Part shown: positions 61,132-64,000 of the stretch, one piece after another | Numbering within the stretch: position 1 is the first letter of the stretch | Layout: each line of letters starts with the position of its first letter | Source: Clostridium_AF sediminicola | GTDB taxonomy: Bacteria > Bacillota > Clostridia > Clostridiales > Clostridiaceae | NCBI RefSeq assembly: GCF_050402865.1 | Contig: NZ_BAABMF010000003.1 | Location: forward strand, 372,001-436,000 | Length of the DNA stretch: 64,000 nucleotides | Direction: 5' to 3' | Notes under the pieces: model-generated | Seen by the model: only the letters and a program-made list of their open reading frames with translations | What the model was told of the DNA's origin: nothing | Databases searched by the model: none | Made by a program: the position numbers and the translations under genes

Positions 61132-62562
61132 TTAAAGTAAAAATCCTGCAATAAGAAATAAAACTAGTGTTACTACTGAATTAGCCAAAGCATATGGTAT
61201 TTGTGTTTTTACATGCTCAATATGATCAGTTGCTGCTGCCATGGATGATATAATTGTTGTATCAGATATTGGCGAACAGTGATCTCCCATAATAGCTCCT
61301 GAGATTACAGCACCTATACTAACTAATACATTTGCATCCATTGCTACTGCCATCTGAATAGCAATCGGCATCATAAGAGCGAAAGTTCCCCAACTAGTAC
61401 CAGTAGAGAAGGCAATTAAACATCCCATAACAAATATAATTGCTGGTCCATATCCACCATTTATTCTTCCTTCTACAAGACTAGCCATGAATGACCCTGT
61501 TCCAACATCACTAACTACATTACCTATTGCAATAGAAAATATTAAAATTGTAACTACTGGAATCATTGACCCAATTCCTTTATAAACATAACCCATAAAT
61601 TCTTCTAGTTTCATAATGTTTTGTGCTCTATAATATATTGCTGAAAAAGTTAATGACACAAGCACAGACCAGAATACTGAAGTAGATCCTGAACCATTCA
61701 AAAGATTTCCTTCACCTGTAATAAGTAGGAAAATCGGCATACATGCAATAAGAACTGCTATTGGTAAAATCATATTTGAAGCTTTTGGTTGAACTCCATC
61801 TTTAGTCGGAATTTGAGTAGCCTCTACATCTACAACTGGAACTGCTCCTTCTTTCATAAGCTTTCCTGTAGTTTTAACTCTTTCTTCCGCTGTTTTCATT
61901 GGACCCCAGTCTTTACCAGTAAATATATAGTATGCTACTGCTAAAACTGCAATTATTGAATAAAAGTTAAAAGGAATACTTTTTATAAGTAAAGTAGTAG
62001 GATTTCCTTCAATTACTCCATTTGATACTTGAACTGCTATCAATCCCATCAATGTAGCTCCCCATGCATTAAGTGGTATAAGGGAACAAATTGGTGCTGA
62101 AGTAGAGTCTATTATATATGCTAATTTTTCTCTAGATACTTTGTACTTATCAGTTAATGGTCTTGCCACTGTACCTGATGTAAGAATAGTTATAGATGAT
62201 TCAATAAAAACTACGATTCCGATGATAAAAGCTAAAAGTTGAGCAGCTTTTTCATTTTTAACAAGCTTAGTTTTTTCTGTTAAGTAATCTACAAATCCAT
62301 CAACACCTCCAGAAGCTTGAACAAGGGTTATAACTCCACCTACAAGAAGTGAGAATAATACAGTTTTTGTAACCCAACCTTCTGCAAACACATCAATGAT
62401 TCTACCAAGGGAAGCATTTAGTGCTGGAAAAAGTGCCCACCCATGTAACAATATTTCGCCTAGAAATATACCTGCAAATAACGATAAAAATACCTGTTTT
62501 GTTACAATTGCTAAAATAATTGCTAAAATCGGTGGTAGTAAGCTTACTAATCCAAATTCCAT
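61132..62562 (-). CDS. NhaC-type Na+/H+ antiporter family transporter
   Basis: A 476-residue membrane protein with about eleven helices and the family signatures SLFAGIFLGEILLHGWALFP, AFSTGTSWGTFALMMPIAIQ and GAIMGDHCSPISDTTIISSM. The group includes Na+/H+ antiporters and amino-acid carriers. Its position between methionine gamma-lyase and a cystathionine beta-lyase suggests it imports a sulfur amino acid, but that is inference. AGGAGG precedes the ATG. Confidence 0.9.
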   Translation of the reverse strand: MEFGLVSLLPPILAIILAIVTKQVFLSLFAGIFLGEILLHGWALFPALNASLGRIIDVFAEGWVTKTVLFSLLVGGVITLVQASGGVDGFVDYLTEKTKLVKNEKAAQLLAFIIGIVVFIESSITILTSGTVARPLTDKYKVSREKLAYIIDSTSAPICSLIPLNAWGATLMGLIAVQVSNGVIEGNPTTLLIKSIPFNFYSIIAVLAVAYYIFTGKDWGPMKTAEERVKTTGKLMKEGAVPVVDVEATQIPTKDGVQPKASNMILPIAVLIACMPIFLLITGEGNLLNGSGSTSVFWSVLVSLTFSAIYYRAQNIMKLEEFMGYVYKGIGSMIPVVTILIFSIAIGNVVSDVGTGSFMASLVEGRINGGYGPAIIFVMGCLIAFSTGTSWGTFALMMPIAIQMAVAMDANVLVSIGAVISGAIMGDHCSPISDTTIISSMAAATDHIEHVKTQIPYALANSVVTLVLFLIAGFLL

Positions 62563-62667
62563 AATTAAAACCTCCTAATTTTGTTTTATCATAGCATAAA
62601 AGTTAGGTTATTATAAAGACAATTTGTGATATATGTGCTAATAACCATACCTTTTATGTAATAATCA

Positions 62668-63840
62668 TTAAATTTCTTTTACAGCCTTTTTAATTCTCTC
62701 AATTCCCTCAGTAAGAGTAGCTCTTGGACAGGCAATATTCATTCTTACAAATCCTTCACCCTCATTACCAAACCAAAATCCAAAATCCAATGCTACTTTA
62801 GCTTTCTCTATCATAAATTGTGATAGTTCTTCTCTATTCATACCTAACTCACGACAATCTAGCCAAACTAAATAAGTTCCTTCAATTTTATTTACTTTAA
62901 TTTTCGGGATTTTTTCTTCAAAATATTCAATTAAGAAGTCTAAATTAGACTCTAAATATTCTAATAATTGTTCAAGCCACTCTTCTCCTTTTGTATAAGC
63001 TGTCTCAGTAGCAACCGCTCCAAAACAATTATCTCTGCGAACATCTAATGTTCCTAAAGCAGCCGCAAATTTTTCGTAATCTTTTTTGTTTGGTATTGCC
63101 AATAAAGCTGATTGTAATCCCGCAATATTAAAAGTTTTACTAGGTGCAAAACAAGTAATTGTATTTTGAGCAAATTCTTCAGATATAGAAGCAAAAGGTA
63201 TATGCTTATGACCTTTATATACAAGGTCTGCGTGAATTTCATCACTTATAATTTTTATATTATTCTTTATACAAATATCTCCTAGTCTAACAAGTTCTTC
63301 TCTTGTCCATACTCTTCCTACAGGATTCTGTGGACTACATAATATCATAAGTTTTACATTTTCATCTATTTTATTTTCTAAATCTTCATAATCCATAACA
63401 TACTTTCCATCTTCCTCTTTAAGAGAATTGCATATTAATTCACGTCCATTTTCTTTTACAACATCAAAGAAAGGGTAATATACAGGTGATTGAATAATTA
63501 TTTTATCTCCAGGATTAGTAAATTCTCTTATAATAATACTAAGAGCTGGAACTACTCCAGGGCTATGAATTATCCAATCTTTTTCTACTTTCCAATCATG
63601 TCTTTTTTCCATCCAACTACACACAGCTTCTTTATAACTATCAGACATTTTAGTATATCCGAATATTCCATGCTCAGCTCTTTCTTTCAGAGCATCAATA
63701 ATAGGTTGTGCTACCCTAATATCCATATCTGCAACCCACATTGGGAGAACATCTGTTGTTCCAAATTTAGTTTCGACCTCATCCCATTTAGCAGTATTTG
63801 TCCCAATTCTATTAATTACTTTATCAAAATCATATTTCAT
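62668..63840 (-). CDS. MalY/PatB-type cystathionine beta-lyase
   Basis: A 390-residue fold-type I PLP aminotransferase-like lyase. The start DKVINRIGTNTAKWDEVETK is typical of MalY/PatB; the PLP lysine is in CFAPSKTFNIAGLQSALLA and the substrate Arg region in FVRMNIACPRATLTEGIERI. It removes sulfur from cystathionine or cysteine to pyruvate or 2-oxobutyrate and ammonia. GGAGGG precedes the ATG. It heads a sulfur-amino-acid group with the antiporter, MegL and RidA. Confidence 0.92.
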   Translation of the reverse strand: MKYDFDKVINRIGTNTAKWDEVETKFGTTDVLPMWVADMDIRVAQPIIDALKERAEHGIFGYTKMSDSYKEAVCSWMEKRHDWKVEKDWIIHSPGVVPALSIIIREFTNPGDKIIIQSPVYYPFFDVVKENGRELICNSLKEEDGKYVMDYEDLENKIDENVKLMILCSPQNPVGRVWTREELVRLGDICIKNNIKIISDEIHADLVYKGHKHIPFASISEEFAQNTITCFAPSKTFNIAGLQSALLAIPNKKDYEKFAAALGTLDVRRDNCFGAVATETAYTKGEEWLEQLLEYLESNLDFLIEYFEEKIPKIKVNKIEGTYLVWLDCRELGMNREELSQFMIEKAKVALDFGFWFGNEGEGFVRMNIACPRATLTEGIERIKKAVKEI

Positions 63841-64000
63841 ATTTAACCCTCCACAATATTTTCTGTAAACGTTTGTCGCCCTCAGTATTATTTAAAGCAA
63901 TTACCATGCCAATATTTTTTTCTACATATAGCTTGCTTTTTAGTCATTATTTTTCCCTTTTCTCTAAAAAAATAGGTTTAATGGGGTGTTTGTTAACCCA

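Noticed and set aside
63860..63880. cre-like sequence TGTAAACGTTTGTC upstream of malY-like gene
   Set aside because: The last two positions deviate from consensus and the other elements needed for a call are absent.
1..64000. CRISPR arrays, tRNA or rRNA genes, prophage or transposase genes
   Set aside because: Looked for repeated spacers, tRNA-like T-loops and mobile-element proteins; none seen.

Overview
The window is low-GC, densely coded chromosomal DNA from an anaerobic, probably spore-forming member of the Clostridia/Tissierellia (Firmicutes). This rests on A+T-rich sequence, strong GGAGG-type ribosome-binding sites, intrinsic terminators, Gram-positive lipoprotein signals, T-box/S-box-era riboswitch regulation (TPP and SAM-I seen here), oxygen-sensitive enzymes (a glycyl-radical enzyme with its radical-SAM activase, Fe-S aldo/keto reductase, molybdenum hydroxylase), a SPOCS-like spore protein and two selenium-linked genes (mnmH and yqeC). 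The genus cannot be fixed by eye. No rRNA, tRNA, CRISPR array, prophage or transposase gene was seen.

Layout. 1-6.2 kb: a membrane-anchored sugar-binding protein, a YesM/LytS-type kinase and the start of its response regulator, then an AraC regulator divergent from a GH31 alpha-glucosidase. 6.2-8.8 kb: an OpuC/Pro-type osmoprotectant ABC transporter. 9-13.2 kb: unknown helical protein, MATE exporter, cold-shock protein, ArsC-like protein and tRNA 2-selenouridine synthase. 13.4-16.1 kb: sodium symporter plus a LarA-type nickel racemase behind a perfect palindrome. 16.2-21 kb: Tag glycosylase, DUF4363/DUF421 pair, YhaM-like HD protein, an ArfA/BrfA-like ribosome-rescue protein and a CcdA/TlpA pair. 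21-29.2 kb: ddl with a MocR regulator, then a signalling operon (CheA-like kinase with a CheX domain, REC-STAS-like protein, HD-GYP phosphodiesterase, acetyltransferase). 29.2-35.5 kb: Fe-S aldo/keto reductase, SPOCS protein, YjjI/YjjW glycyl-radical pair, AraC/esterase divergon. 35.7-39.2 kb: thiI-iscS and asnA. 39.5-42.5 kb: thiamine-type transporter under a TPP riboswitch. 42.6-49.8 kb: DUF2726 and DUF1292 proteins, metNIQ under two tandem SAM-I riboswitches, and glgB coupled to an unusual metal-binding lipoprotein. 49.9-53.9 kb: apgM-like mutase, glpF-glpK with an attenuator-like leader, and a 120-bp miniature inverted-repeat element. 53.9-58.8 kb: a molybdenum-hydroxylase operon with mocA and yqeC. 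59.2-63.8 kb: ridA, methionine gamma-lyase, NhaC-type antiporter and MalY/PatB lyase.

How the genes work together. Sulfur is a recurring theme: metNIQ imports methionine; methionine gamma-lyase and MalY break down sulfur amino acids, with RidA removing reactive enamines; IscS and ThiI put sulfur on tRNA; MnmH swaps that sulfur for selenium; yqeC/mocA mature a molybdenum, probably selenium-dependent, hydroxylase. Carbon genes (GH31, GlgB, GlpF/GlpK, ApgM, LarA-like) feed sugars, glycogen, glycerol and hydroxy acids into central metabolism.

The observations most worth following up are the nearly identical tandem SAM-I riboswitches, the ArfA/BrfA-like small protein, the MITE-like element with a solo half-copy, the kinase/CheX/REC-STAS/HD-GYP operon, the YjjI/YjjW pair with nested operator-like repeats, the palindrome over the promoter of the symporter/LarA operon, and the GlgB-coupled metal-binding protein that lacks its first histidine ligand. 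All functional names rest on motif recognition by eye; no database search was run.
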